Positions 17,148 to 26,034 of a stretch of DNA of 64,000 bases are shown one piece after another. Source of the stretch: Natrinema salsiterrestre (GTDB taxonomy: Archaea > Halobacteriota > Halobacteria > Halobacteriales > Natrialbaceae). The translations under genes and the position numbers were made by a program. Below the pieces are notes generated by a model. The model made no database searches and was not told the DNA's origin. It saw only the letters and a list, made by a program, of their open reading frames with translations. The stretch lies in NCBI RefSeq assembly GCF_029502005.1, contig NZ_JAMQOT010000005.1:124001-188000 (forward strand), written 5' to 3'. Positions within the stretch are counted from its first letter, which is position 1, and each line of letters starts with the position of its first letter.

Positions 17148-18077
17148 ATGACTCTCGAGGACCACTCCGTGCTCGTCACCGGCGGCGCGGGATTCATCGG
17201 ATCGAACCTGGCGAACGAACTCGCGGAAACGAACGACGTGACGGTTGTCGACGACTGTTATCTGGGAACACCGGAAAATCTCACCGAAGACGTCGACTTC
17301 GTGCAGGCGAGCGTGCTGGAGGACGATCTGCCGACGGACGTTGACGTGGTGTTTCACCTCGCGGCGCTGTCCTCGTACGCGATGCACGAAGACGACCCGA
17401 CGACGGGTGCGCGAGTGAACGTCGAAGGGTTCGTCAACGTGGTCGAGCAGGCTCGGCAGGACGGCTGCGAGACGGTCGTCTATGCCTCGACGTCGTCGAT
17501 CTACGGGAGCAGGACGGAACCCTCGCCCGAGGACATGGACGTGAGCGTGAACACCGGATACGAAGCGTCGAAGCTGGCCAGAGAGCGCTACGGCGAGTAC
17601 TTCTCGAACCACTACGATATGTCGATGGCCGGCATGCGCTTCTTCTCGGTCTATCAGGGGTACGGCGGCGCGGAGGAACACAAAGGCGAGTACGCCAACG
17701 TGATCGCGCAGTTCGCCGACGACATCGCCAACGGCGAGTCGCCCGTCCTGTACGGCGACGGCACCCAGACGCGGGACTTCACGCACGTCTCCGATATCGT
17801 CCGCGGGCTCGAGCAGACCGCTGCGGCCGAGCTCGACGGGATTTACAATCTGGGAACGGGCGAGGCCTACGACTTCAATACGGTCGTGGAGATGCTCAAC
17901 GACGAGCTCGGGACCGACGTGGACCCCGAGTACGTCGAAAACCCGATCCCCGACTCGGTCTACGTCCGCGACACCTGTGCCGACGCCGCGAAGATTCGGG
18001 AAGAAACCGGCTGGGAGCCCCAGATCGACTTCGATGAGGGGATCCGGCGGGTCTGCGCCCAGTACGCGGACGAGTGA
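17148..18077 (+). CDS. NAD-dependent epimerase/dehydratase (UDP-sugar type)
   Basis: This 309-residue extended SDR has the Rossmann motif GGAGFIG at 12-18. The catalytic Ser is in STSSIYG (about 114-120), with Tyr138 and Lys142 in GYEASK. GDGTQTRDFTHVSD is the sugar-nucleotide-side segment found in UDP-glucose 4-epimerase and related enzymes. The likely role is cell-surface glycan precursor synthesis. The start is ATG 17148. The upstream region is shared with the divergent MFS gene. Confidence 0.87.
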   Translation: MTLEDHSVLVTGGAGFIGSNLANELAETNDVTVVDDCYLGTPENLTEDVDFVQASVLEDDLPTDVDVVFHLAALSSYAMHEDDPTTGARVNVEGFVNVVEQARQDGCETVVYASTSSIYGSRTEPSPEDMDVSVNTGYEASKLARERYGEYFSNHYDMSMAGMRFFSVYQGYGGAEEHKGEYANVIAQFADDIANGESPVLYGDGTQTRDFTHVSDIVRGLEQTAAAELDGIYNLGTGEAYDFNTVVEMLNDELGTDVDPEYVENPIPDSVYVRDTCADAAKIREETGWEPQIDFDEGIRRVCAQYADE

Positions 18078-18334
18078 ACTCGATCACGCGGTGTCTCGAT
18101 CCGTATCGGACCGTTTCGCATTCGTCTCGTCGCTACCGATAGCCGGGAATCGAAATCCGTCCGCCGCGAGAATAATTTATGATCGTAGTGAATTTTCGGA
18201 TCAGACTGATGGAGTAACCAGTAACGGACGCTCTCTGCGAACGAGCGTCTCGATAATCGGTCATCGACCGAACCCGCTCGCCGGAATCCTTCACGGAAAA
18301 CGATGTATAAGCCAGTTAGCGCACCTGCTAGGGG

Positions 18335-18341
18335 TTTTTAT
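18335..18341 (+). promoter_or_regulatory. TATA box of the PEP carboxylase gene
   Basis: TTTTTAT is centred about 27 bp before the ATG at 18365. The 287 bp between the epimerase and ppc otherwise contain AT-rich patches (for example at 18171-18185) but no gene. Confidence 0.6.
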
Positions 18342-18364
18342 CGTGGCACCCACATCCTCACGAT

Positions 18365-21055
18365 ATGCGACTCCATAACAGGAACGTTCGACAGGACGTC
18401 CGGGAGCTCGGCGCGTTGCTCGGCGACGTCCTCGAGGAACAGACGTCTCGCAAAGCGTTCGAGACGGTCGAATCGTGTCGGCGGGCCGCGATCGATTACC
18501 GCTCCGGGGAGCTCGATTCGCGCGAGCCCCTCGTCACGGAGCTCGAGAACCTCTCGCCCCATCAACAGCGGATCGTCGCTCGCGGGTTCACGACCTACTT
18601 CGAACTGATCAACCTCGCCGAGGAGCGCGAACGGGTCCGGACGATCCGGACGGAATCTCACGAGGGGACCCTCGACGACAGCCTCGAGACGGCGGCCGAG
18701 GAACTCGGCGAGGCCGACGTCGAGACCGTGCGTCAGATCCTCGACGACGTCCTGATCGAACCGACCTTCACCGCGCACCCGACGGAGGCGCGCCGCAAGA
18801 CGGTCAAGTCGAAACTGCGGGACATCTCGACGGATCTCGAGACGCTGGACGAGCGCCTGCTGACCGACAAGGAGGAGAGCCAGCGCTGGCGAGACATCGA
18901 CGCCGAGGTCACGAGCCTCTGGCAGACCCCGCAGGTCCGCAATCGCCAGCCCGAGCCCGAAGACGAGGCGCGCAACGTCCAGTGGTACCTCGAGAACACC
19001 CTCTTCGACGTCGTCGGGGAGATCTACGACGAGCTCGACGACGCGATCGACGAGGAAGTCCCCGGCAACCTCGAGATCCCGAAGCTCTTCGAGTTCCGCT
19101 CGTGGGCCGGAAGCGATCGCGACGGCAACCCGTACGTGACCCCCGACGTGACCGCCAACACCCTCGAGCGCCAGCGCTCGGTCGTCCTCGAGCAGTACCG
19201 CGAGCAGCTCAAGCGCCTCTCGGGCGTGCTGAGCCAGGACGGCAGCCGGATCGACGCCGGCTCCGCGTTCCAGGCCTCGCTCGAGCGGGATCGCGAACGA
19301 CTCCCCGGCAGCGCTCGCACCGCCGAGGATCGCTATCCCGGCGAGCCCTACCGGCAGAAACTCAAGCTCATGCGCGAGCGGATCCGCCGCGTCGGCGACG
19401 TCCGCCCGGGCGGGTACGACGACGTCGACGAACTCCTCGAGGACCTCGAGGTCATCGCCAGGAGCCTGCGGAACAACGGCGCCGAGAGCGTCGTCGACGC
19501 GCACGTCGACCCGATCCGCCGGCAGGTCGCCACGTTCGGCTTCTCGCTGGCCAGTCTGGATCTCCGAGAGCACCAGGCGAAACACACCGACGCCATCGCC
19601 GAAGCCCTCGAGGCAGAGGGGATCGATTACCACGGCTTCTCCGAGGACGAACGCGTCGAGTTCCTGACCGAGGCCGTGTTGCAGGACGAGCCCGTGATCG
19701 ACCTCGGTGACACCGAGGCGCTCTCCGACGACTCGGCGCGGGTCCTCCGGCTGTTCGACAGCCTCGCCGACTGGCAGAGCGAGTACGGCAGCCACGCCAT
19801 CGACACCTATGCCATCTCGATGACCGACGAGCCCAGCCACGTCCTCGAGGTGCTGTTCCTGGCCGATCAGGCCGGCGTCGTCTCCCTGCCCGAGCACTCC
19901 GGGATCGACATCGTTCCCCTGCTCGAGACCGAGTACGCCCTCTCCGGCGCGCGCCGGATCATGGGCACGCTGTTCGAGAACGAGGCCTATGCGCAGGCCC
20001 TCGAAGCCCGCGGCCAGACTCAGGAGATCATGCTGGGGTACTCGGACTCGAACAAGGAGAACGGGTTCCTCGCCGCGAACTGGTCGCTGTACAAGAACCA
20101 GCGCCGGCTCGGGGAGATCTGTGATGACTACGACGTGACGATGCGGCTGTTCCACGGTCGCGGCGGCTCGATTTCGCGCGGCGGCGGCCCGATGAACGAG
20201 GCGCTGCTCGCGCTGCCGAACTCGACCGTCACGGGGCAGGTCAAGTTCACCGAGCAGGGCGAAGCGATCGCCGAAAAATACGCCAACCCGCGTATCGCCG
20301 AGCGAAACATCGAGCAGATGCTCAACGCGCAGCTCCGGGCGCGCAAGCAGTCCCTGGACCAGCCCGAGGAGGAGGTCCACGACGAGTGGGTCGAGGCCAT
20401 GGAATCCATGGCCGACGCCGCCCGACGGGAGTACCGCGATCTCCTCGAGAGCGACGGCTTCGTCCAGTACTTCGAGCAGGCCACGCCGATCACCGTCATC
20501 GAGAACCTCGATCTGGGTTCCCGGCCGGCCTCCCGATCGGGCGAGCGCACCGTCGAGGACCTGCGGGCGATCCCGTGGGTGTTCTCCTGGACCCAGTCGC
20601 GGTGTATTCTGCCGGGCTGGTACGCGATCGCGACCGGCGTCGAGGCCTACCTCGAGGACGGCGGCTCGATGGAGACCTTACAGGAGATGTACGAGGAGTG
20701 GCCGTTCTTCCGCACGACGCTCGACAACGCGGCCCTCTCGCTGTCGCGAACCGAACTCGAGATCGCCGAGCGGTACGCGAACATGGCCGAGGAAGACCTC
20801 CGCGAACGGTTCTTCCCCCGCGTCTCCGACGAGTACGAGCGAACGGCCGATCTGATCACCGAGATCGGCCAACGGGATCGCCTGCACACCCGCGACTGGC
20901 TCGGCGAGAACCTCGAGCGGCGGAACCCCTACGTGGACCCGCTGAACATGCTGCAGGTGTACCTCCTCAATCGAACCCACCGGACGGACATCGAGGAGCG
21001 AACCCTGCGCCTGACGGTGAAGGGGATCGCGGCCGGAATGAAGAACACGGGCTGA
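18365..21055 (+). CDS. ppc: Phosphoenolpyruvate carboxylase
   Basis: This 896-residue protein carboxylates phosphoenolpyruvate with bicarbonate to oxaloacetate, refilling the citric-acid cycle. The first catalytic motif, FTAHPTEARR, has the essential His138. The second is the glycine-rich loop FHGRGGS at 596-602 followed by SRGGGP. GYSDSNKENGFLAANW before it and the C-terminal GMKNTG tail are also canonical. Length is normal for the bacterial-type enzyme (about 880-960 residues), unlike the short archaeal PpcA. It is monocistronic, with its own promoter. Confidence 0.96.
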   Translation: MRLHNRNVRQDVRELGALLGDVLEEQTSRKAFETVESCRRAAIDYRSGELDSREPLVTELENLSPHQQRIVARGFTTYFELINLAEERERVRTIRTESHEGTLDDSLETAAEELGEADVETVRQILDDVLIEPTFTAHPTEARRKTVKSKLRDISTDLETLDERLLTDKEESQRWRDIDAEVTSLWQTPQVRNRQPEPEDEARNVQWYLENTLFDVVGEIYDELDDAIDEEVPGNLEIPKLFEFRSWAGSDRDGNPYVTPDVTANTLERQRSVVLEQYREQLKRLSGVLSQDGSRIDAGSAFQASLERDRERLPGSARTAEDRYPGEPYRQKLKLMRERIRRVGDVRPGGYDDVDELLEDLEVIARSLRNNGAESVVDAHVDPIRRQVATFGFSLASLDLREHQAKHTDAIAEALEAEGIDYHGFSEDERVEFLTEAVLQDEPVIDLGDTEALSDDSARVLRLFDSLADWQSEYGSHAIDTYAISMTDEPSHVLEVLFLADQAGVVSLPEHSGIDIVPLLETEYALSGARRIMGTLFENEAYAQALEARGQTQEIMLGYSDSNKENGFLAANWSLYKNQRRLGEICDDYDVTMRLFHGRGGSISRGGGPMNEALLALPNSTVTGQVKFTEQGEAIAEKYANPRIAERNIEQMLNAQLRARKQSLDQPEEEVHDEWVEAMESMADAARREYRDLLESDGFVQYFEQATPITVIENLDLGSRPASRSGERTVEDLRAIPWVFSWTQSRCILPGWYAIATGVEAYLEDGGSMETLQEMYEEWPFFRTTLDNAALSLSRTELEIAERYANMAEEDLRERFFPRVSDEYERTADLITEIGQRDRLHTRDWLGENLERRNPYVDPLNMLQVYLLNRTHRTDIEERTLRLTVKGIAAGMKNTG

Positions 21056-21166
21056 TCGGAGGCGTCGTCGTCCGTTCGGGCCGGGCTGACCCTCGCGACT
21101 CGAGCGGGCCATCCCTCCCTCGCCGGTGAGACAATCGATCTCAGGGAGAGCGAAGAATCGAAACGG

Positions 21167-21175
21167 GTAAAAACG
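21167..21175 (+). promoter_or_regulatory. TATA-like element before tRNA-Ser
   Basis: GTAAAAACG lies about 26 bp before the tRNA 5' end at 21198. Confidence 0.5.
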
Positions 21176-21197
21176 TCACTCGGGTACGTATGAGTGA

Positions 21198-21282
21198 GCC
21201 GAGATAGCCTAGCCCGGCCAAGGCGGTAGATTCGAAATCTACTGTCCTCACGGACTCGGGAGTTCAAATCTCCCTCTCGGCG
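21198..21282 (+). tRNA. tRNA-Ser (anticodon CGA)
   Basis: The acceptor strands GCCGAGA (21198-21204) and TCTCGGC (21275-21281) pair, with discriminator G at 21282. The anticodon stem GTAGA/TCTAC encloses TTCGAAA, giving CGA, which reads UCG. The long variable arm (TGTCCTCACGGACTC) is the class II feature of serine tRNA. The T-arm is GAGTTCAAATCTC. No intron is present. The T-arm, acceptor and flank are repeated 130 bp downstream. Confidence 0.95.
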
Positions 21283-21391
21283 CTTTTCCACCAGCAAATC
21301 GCTGAGCGTCGCGTAGCGGAGCGAAGTAAACCGTGGCTGGAAAACGATCAGTGATTTGAATCAGGAAGTGAAGCGGAGCGAAACGACCGTG

Positions 21392-21442
21392 GTTCAAATC
21401 TCCCTCTCGGCGCTTTTCCAGCAGCAAACCGCTGAGCGCCGC
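21392..21442. repeat. Direct repeat of the tRNA-Ser 3' end and its flank
   Basis: This copies 21262-21312: the first 29 bp are identical (T-arm, acceptor 3' strand and 8 bp of flank) and the next 22 bp differ at three positions. The segment between the copies has GATTTGAATC (21353-21362), the inverse of the T-loop, and two AGCGGAGCGAA words (around 21315 and 21372) each followed by a CCGTGG word. The rest of the 365-bp interval to the next gene (21443-21647) holds no gene I can support. Confidence 0.85.
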
Positions 21443-21647
21443 CTCAGTTACTCGTCGGCCTCGAGTAGCGCGGAGCGTACTGCGGCGACTCGTCGCCAGA
21501 CGCGGAGTGGACCGCGACCACCGAGACGGCGGGCGGGCCCCCATCACTCGCAAGCAGTGTCACTATGCGAAGACTTGGAATATGTGTGGTGACACGAGCC
21601 ACAATGATCGCCACTCGAGAGACAGCAACTCGACCGCGGTGGGGACG

Positions 21648-23309
21648 ATGAGTGCGGACGACGAGCCGCCGGACGACGAGGCGTTTCACCCGCTCGGTGA
21701 GTCGTGGCAGGACGACCTCGAGGAGTTGCTCGACGACACGGAGTACGACACGGAACTCGGGATGGAGATGGGGCGGGACGCCATGCGAGTCACGAAGGGG
21801 GAGCTCTCGGAGGAAGAGTTCCACGAGCGGTATCACGAGGACGTGATGGCGGAGTTCGGTGAGGACGAGCGACCGATCGCCAGGTCGGACGACGCCGACG
21901 GCGACAAGGAGGGTATCGGGTCGACGCTCTTGCAGCTCACCGACGGCGACGAGTCACGTCGGGAGATGCTCAAAAAGGCGGGAGCCGGGCTGGGATTCGC
22001 GAGCCTGGGCTGGGGTGCGGTCGATCAGCAGGAACCGGAGCCGGAACCCGCAGTCGAGGACGCGGGCGAGGTCCAGGACGCAGACGAGGGGACCCAGTGG
22101 GGGATGACGATCGACCTCGAGCACTGCGACGGCTGTCTCGCCTGCGTAACGGCCTGTAACCAGGAACACGGGTGGGATCAGGGAGCCAACTGGATGTACG
22201 TACTCGCCTACGAGGACGGTCAGGTCGAGTCTCCGGATCCCGACAGCGTCGACGTCGAGCCCGGAGAGTGCTCGCAGAACGATGCCGTCCACGATTTCAA
22301 CTACCTCGTCCGCCCGTGTCAGCACTGCACGGACGCGCCCTGCGAGAAGGTGTGTCCGACCACGGCTCGCCACACGCGCGACGAGGGCGGGCTCGTGCTG
22401 ACCGATTACGAGGTCTGTATCGGCTGTCGGTACTGTCAGGTCGCCTGTCCGTACGGGGTCAACTACTTCCAGTGGGACGATCCGAACGTCGACCGGGAGG
22501 AACTGGACCCGGAGCGGATTTACGACGAGCGCGGCCGACCGGTCAGTCGCCGCGCTCCCCGCGGCGTCATGTCGAAGTGCGTCTTCGATCCGACTCGGCA
22601 GGACGGCAAGGCGGGCGAGGAACTGATCGGAACGAGCGCCTGTGAGCAGGCCTGTCCGCCGAACGTGATCCAGTTCGGCGACAAAAACAACCCCGCGAGC
22701 GACCCGGAACGGTACGCGGACGAGCCGGCCAGGTCGCGAACGATAATCAATCTATTCACGGCGCTTCCGTCCCCGAACTCGGTCGAATCGTCGCTCGAGG
22801 GCGTCGACGGGGAGCTCGACGCCGTCGTCGATGCCGTCGACGAACTTACCGTCGGGTTGATCGCGCTCGCGAAAGCGGTCGATCTCACGCAGGAGGAGTA
22901 CGAGGAGGAACCCCCACCGGGCGATTCCCTGCCGGACAAAGAGCAGACGGTGCTGGACGTCGTGAACGCGATCGAGAACGCCGGAGTCGACCTCGAAAGC
23001 GAGGAAGGCATCAGGGAGATCGGGCTGTCGCCGGAGCAGTTCGAGGGACCGACACAGGACGTTCAGGTCGCCAACCCGGAGGAAGTCGCCTACGAACTGT
23101 TCGAGGACTACGTCGACGCACCGGAGGTGGAGTTCGAACTGCTGGCGGACATCGGAACGAATCCGAACGTCACCTATCTCGGCCACCAACCGGGGCCCGA
23201 AGCCCATCAGGTTCCGGGGCCGGTTTCGTACGACGACGTCGGGTTGCTCGACAAACGACAGAACGCGCTCGACGACGAAACGGTCGGGCTCGGTTTTCGA
23301 GACGCGTAG
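21648..23309 (+). CDS. Multi-[4Fe-4S] ferredoxin-like protein of the DmsB/NrfC class with archaeal N-terminal domain
   Basis: This 553-residue protein has four cysteine groups. The first is CDGCLACVTAC (160-170), followed by CQHCTDAPCEKVC, CIGCRYCQVAC, and a split CVFDP/CEQACPP group. Together they should bind four iron-sulfur clusters in an electron-transfer subunit of a molybdopterin oxidoreductase. An acidic domain (1-100) precedes SRREMLKKAGAGLGFASLG (103-121), which reads like a Tat signal but sits far from the N-terminus. The last 170 residues are an acidic extension without cysteines. No catalytic or NrfD-type membrane subunit is adjacent, so its partner is unknown. ATG 21648 was chosen over a more distant Met at 21582. 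Confidence 0.82.
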   Translation: MSADDEPPDDEAFHPLGESWQDDLEELLDDTEYDTELGMEMGRDAMRVTKGELSEEEFHERYHEDVMAEFGEDERPIARSDDADGDKEGIGSTLLQLTDGDESRREMLKKAGAGLGFASLGWGAVDQQEPEPEPAVEDAGEVQDADEGTQWGMTIDLEHCDGCLACVTACNQEHGWDQGANWMYVLAYEDGQVESPDPDSVDVEPGECSQNDAVHDFNYLVRPCQHCTDAPCEKVCPTTARHTRDEGGLVLTDYEVCIGCRYCQVACPYGVNYFQWDDPNVDREELDPERIYDERGRPVSRRAPRGVMSKCVFDPTRQDGKAGEELIGTSACEQACPPNVIQFGDKNNPASDPERYADEPARSRTIINLFTALPSPNSVESSLEGVDGELDAVVDAVDELTVGLIALAKAVDLTQEEYEEEPPPGDSLPDKEQTVLDVVNAIENAGVDLESEEGIREIGLSPEQFEGPTQDVQVANPEEVAYELFEDYVDAPEVEFELLADIGTNPNVTYLGHQPGPEAHQVPGPVSYDDVGLLDKRQNALDDETVGLGFRDA

Positions 23310-23361
23310 CGCGAGCGATCGGAGTCGTTGAAACGAGTTCCTCACCGCTCGCACTCGAGCG

Positions 23362-23382
23362 GCCAGCACGAACGGTGCTGGC
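23362..23382. repeat. Perfect hairpin after the iron-sulfur gene
   Basis: GCCAGCAC and GTGCTGGC pair perfectly (8 bp) around a 5-nt loop, 53 bp after the stop codon. It could end transcription or stabilise the mRNA, but there is no T tract after it, so the role is uncertain. Confidence 0.5.
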
Positions 23383-23550
23383 AGTTGATTCGCGAGCGGG
23401 AGTGCACTGACGCTCAGCCACTACTATCGCACCTCGGCGGGCTGACTCCGTTTCTCGCCGGCGGGAGCCGCGGGCGCTGTCGGTGAGATTTCCGGCGGCG
23501 ACCTGTTCGAAACCACACGTATTCAAGCGCCTCGAGACGCACCGTCGGGT

Positions 23551-23751
23551 ATGGACCGTCGAAAGCGACTGATCGTCGGGGGGCTCTGGATCGGGGTCGC
23601 GGTGGTGATGGCGACGACCCTCGACGTCGGGATTCCGTCGTCGGCGGACGGCGTCGCTCGTCTGTTCGTCGTCGTTATCGCCCTGTTTCTCGCCAGTGTG
23701 TACCTGCTCGATCCGTGGAACGTCGTTAGCGATCCCTTCCGACAGGGGTAG
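23551..23751 (+). CDS. Small membrane protein
   Basis: This 66-residue protein has a basic N-terminus (MDRRKR) and two hydrophobic helices (about 7-24 and 36-54), followed by a DPWNVVSDPF tail. The composition looks like a real haloarchaeal membrane protein rather than a shadow frame. I do not recognise a family. It is preceded by 240 bp of intergenic DNA, so it is probably not in an operon with the iron-sulfur gene. Confidence 0.6.
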   Translation: MDRRKRLIVGGLWIGVAVVMATTLDVGIPSSADGVARLFVVVIALFLASVYLLDPWNVVSDPFRQG

Positions 23752-23824
23752 CGCGGAGACGTCCGACTGACAGCACGGGATCGGTCGTCGGAAAAACGAG
23801 TCGTCGCGATTGCGGACCGTCGAG

Positions 23825-25357
23825 TCAGTCGTCTGCCGGCGCGAGCGGTTGCTGATCGGCCGCGAGCAGCCGATCGAGGGCGTCGACCATCGCCGTGACG
23901 CTCGCGCGAGTGATGTCGGCCTCGCTGCGGGCGACCGTCACCGAGCGGTCGTTTCGAGCCATCGTCACCTCGACGGTGACGACGGCGTCGGTACCGCCCG
24001 TCACCGCGTCCACGTGGTAGGACTCGAGTTCGGCGTCGGCCATCGGGCCCAGCGCCTCGCGGACGGCGGAGACGGCGGCGTCGACGGGGCCGGAGCCGGT
24101 GCCGCTGGCGACGCGTTCCTCGCCGTCGACGTCCAGTCTGACGCTCGCGGTCGGTACGGCACCGCCGCTGGTGGCGGTGACGTCGAGCAGATCGACGACG
24201 CGCTCGCGATCCGCTCCGGTGACGTCCTCGGCGATCGCCAGCAGATCGGCGTCCGTCACCCTGCGGCCGCGATCACCGAGCTCCGTTACGCGGTTGGCTA
24301 TTTCTGCGACTTCGTCGTCCTCGGCATCGACGCCGTGTTCCTCGAGCGTCGCCGCGACGCCCGCGCGGCCGGTGTGTTTCCCGAGCGCGAGCCGGCGCTC
24401 CCGCCCGACCGTCTCGGGCGCGTAGGGCTCGTACATCTTGTCGTCCTTGAGCGTTCCGTCCGTGTGAATGCCGCTCTCGTGGGTGAAGGCGTTCTCACCG
24501 ATGACGGCCTTGTTCGGCGGGAGCTGAACCCCCGTCGCTCGAGCGACGGTCTGTGCGAGTTCGTAGAGCTCTTCGAGCTCGAGGGTCTCGAGCTCGTAGA
24601 CGTGCGAGAGGGCGATCGCGACCTCCTCCAGGGCGACGTTTCCGGCGCGTTCGCCGAGCCCGTCGACCGTACAGTGGACGAGATCGGCACCGGCCGAGAC
24701 GGCCGCGAGCGCGTTGGTCACGCCCAGCCCGAGATCGTCGTGGGTGTGGGCGCTGACCGGGCCGAGTTCGGCGAGCCGGGAGACCGCCTCGTGGGTGTGT
24801 TCCGGGCCGGTGTGACCGACGGTGTCGGCGAAACAGAACCGATCGGCCCCGGCGTCGAGCGACGATTCGGCCAGCTCCTCGAGGTAGTCGAGATCGGCCC
24901 GGGAGCCGTCCTCGCCGATGACCTCGACCCAGAGGTCGTTCTCTTTCGCGTAGGCGACGAGTTCGGCGGTCTTCTCGAGGTTGTCCTCGCGGGAGGTACC
25001 GACCTTGCCCTCGACGTGGCGGTCGCTTGCGGGAACGACGATGTGAACGCCGTCGACATCGCACTCGAGCGCGAGGTCGATGTCGCCTCGCATCCCGCGA
25101 CAGAAGCTGGTGACGCGCGCGTCGAGATCGAGATCGGTCACCCGCGAGATCGCCTGTCGCTCACCCGCGCCCGTACAGGCGCTCCCGGCTTCGATGACCG
25201 AAACGCCGGCGCGCTCGAGCGAGCGAGCGATCTCGACTTTCTCGTCCGGAGAGAGCGAGACGCCCGGAGCTTGTTCGCCGTCGCGAAGCGTCGTGTCGAG
25301 AAGGCGTACTGTACGGTCCGATGCGATCGTCTGTTCGGGGGAGTGAGTTACAGGCAA
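23825..25357 (-). CDS. 2-isopropylmalate/(R)-citramalate synthase family enzyme
   Basis: This is an enzyme of about 510 residues that condenses acetyl-CoA with a 2-oxo acid in leucine or isoleucine synthesis. The signature RLLDTTLRDGEQAPG opens the TIM barrel, and HTHDDLGLG, with a GLGERAGN loop soon after, supplies metal and substrate contacts. A C-terminal LeuA-type regulatory domain follows (about 390-500). LeuA and CimA cannot be separated reliably by eye, so no symbol is given. The start is uncertain: TTG 25357 (MPVTHSPEQ) is favoured because the TATA box at 25501-25507 would place the mRNA start after the only upstream in-frame ATG (25495). Confidence 0.82.
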   Translation of the reverse strand: MPVTHSPEQTIASDRTVRLLDTTLRDGEQAPGVSLSPDEKVEIARSLERAGVSVIEAGSACTGAGERQAISRVTDLDLDARVTSFCRGMRGDIDLALECDVDGVHIVVPASDRHVEGKVGTSREDNLEKTAELVAYAKENDLWVEVIGEDGSRADLDYLEELAESSLDAGADRFCFADTVGHTGPEHTHEAVSRLAELGPVSAHTHDDLGLGVTNALAAVSAGADLVHCTVDGLGERAGNVALEEVAIALSHVYELETLELEELYELAQTVARATGVQLPPNKAVIGENAFTHESGIHTDGTLKDDKMYEPYAPETVGRERRLALGKHTGRAGVAATLEEHGVDAEDDEVAEIANRVTELGDRGRRVTDADLLAIAEDVTGADRERVVDLLDVTATSGGAVPTASVRLDVDGEERVASGTGSGPVDAAVSAVREALGPMADAELESYHVDAVTGGTDAVVTVEVTMARNDRSVTVARSEADITRASVTAMVDALDRLLAADQQPLAPADD

Positions 25358-25500
25358 GAGTAGTGAACTACGGGTACTGCGGTTACGTTCGTGGGAGAAT
25401 TTCGCATCCAGCCGGGTCGCCCCGACTTCCTCTATCCTCGTCGTGCGGCGATGAGACGGAATCTCGTGCCATTGTACTATGGGCCAACGTATCATGCTGA

Positions 25501-25507
25501 CTTAAAT
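25501..25507 (-). promoter_or_regulatory. TATA box of the LeuA/CimA-type gene
   Basis: Minus-strand ATTTAAG predicts a transcript start near 25478. This leaves a leader of about 120 nt before TTG 25357. The leader holds a possible 29-codon out-of-frame ORF starting at 25472. Confidence 0.45.
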
Positions 25508-25568
25508 CCGCCGGTCACGGCTCGGTCCCGCATTCGACGGGGAGAGTTCGCAGTGACGGTCGACCGTC

Positions 25569-26030
25569 TCACTCCTCGAGAACGAGCCGATCGCCGGGAT
25601 CGACGTCGGCTGCCGTCCCGGCCGGGAGCTCGACGATCAGGTCCGCCTTCTCGCGAGCGAACCCTCGCCACGGGCGGAGCGTCTCGACGCGCTGGACGAC
25701 ACCGTCGACGACCCAGACCGCGTCGATGGGGACGAAGACGAACAGCATGTGGAGATCGCGGGTTTTGGTCGAATCGAACTGGAACGCAAGCCCGTAGTCG
25801 TCCGGTATAGACCGGCGAAACATGAGCCCTAACGTCTGGCTCACGAGCGAATCCGCGAGGTCGACCGTCGTCGCCAGCGTCTCGGGCTCGGTCCCGTCAC
25901 GGGACGCATCGTCGGCGACCGGATCGTGGACGAGTCGCACGCCCTCGAGTCGGTGCGGCGACGGCAAAAACGTTCCCGCCGGAGTCGGTTCGACTCGGAA
26001 CCCATGAACCGGCACACCGTATTTGGCCAC
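25569..26030 (-). CDS. DUF192 domain protein
   Basis: This 153-residue protein is dominated by a DUF192 domain: SQTLGLMFRRSIPDDYGLAFQF, the central MLFVFVPIDAVWVVDG, and a C-terminal ELPAGTAADVDPGDRL. The function of this small beta-barrel family is unknown. The N-terminal 35 residues before VRLVHDPVADD are not typical, so a later start is possible. It follows the CPBP protease gene by 4 bp on the same strand, so the two likely form an operon driven by the strong AT-rich promoter upstream of the protease. Confidence 0.8.
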   Translation of the reverse strand: MAKYGVPVHGFRVEPTPAGTFLPSPHRLEGVRLVHDPVADDASRDGTEPETLATTVDLADSLVSQTLGLMFRRSIPDDYGLAFQFDSTKTRDLHMLFVFVPIDAVWVVDGVVQRVETLRPWRGFAREKADLIVELPAGTAADVDPGDRLVLEE

Positions 26031-26034
26031 GCGG

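Noticed and set aside
15675-17786. 703-residue open frame for the MFS transporter
   Set aside because: The N-terminal 263 codons run antisense through the epimerase gene and the promoter region; only the part from 16997 is supported.
21248-21553. Minus-strand ORF across tRNA-Ser with GRFELPSP at its end
   Set aside because: Same artefact: it is antisense to the duplicated T-arm.
23362-23382. Hairpin as a classical terminator
   Set aside because: No T-rich tract follows, and archaeal terminators are mostly T tracts, so I list it only as a repeat.
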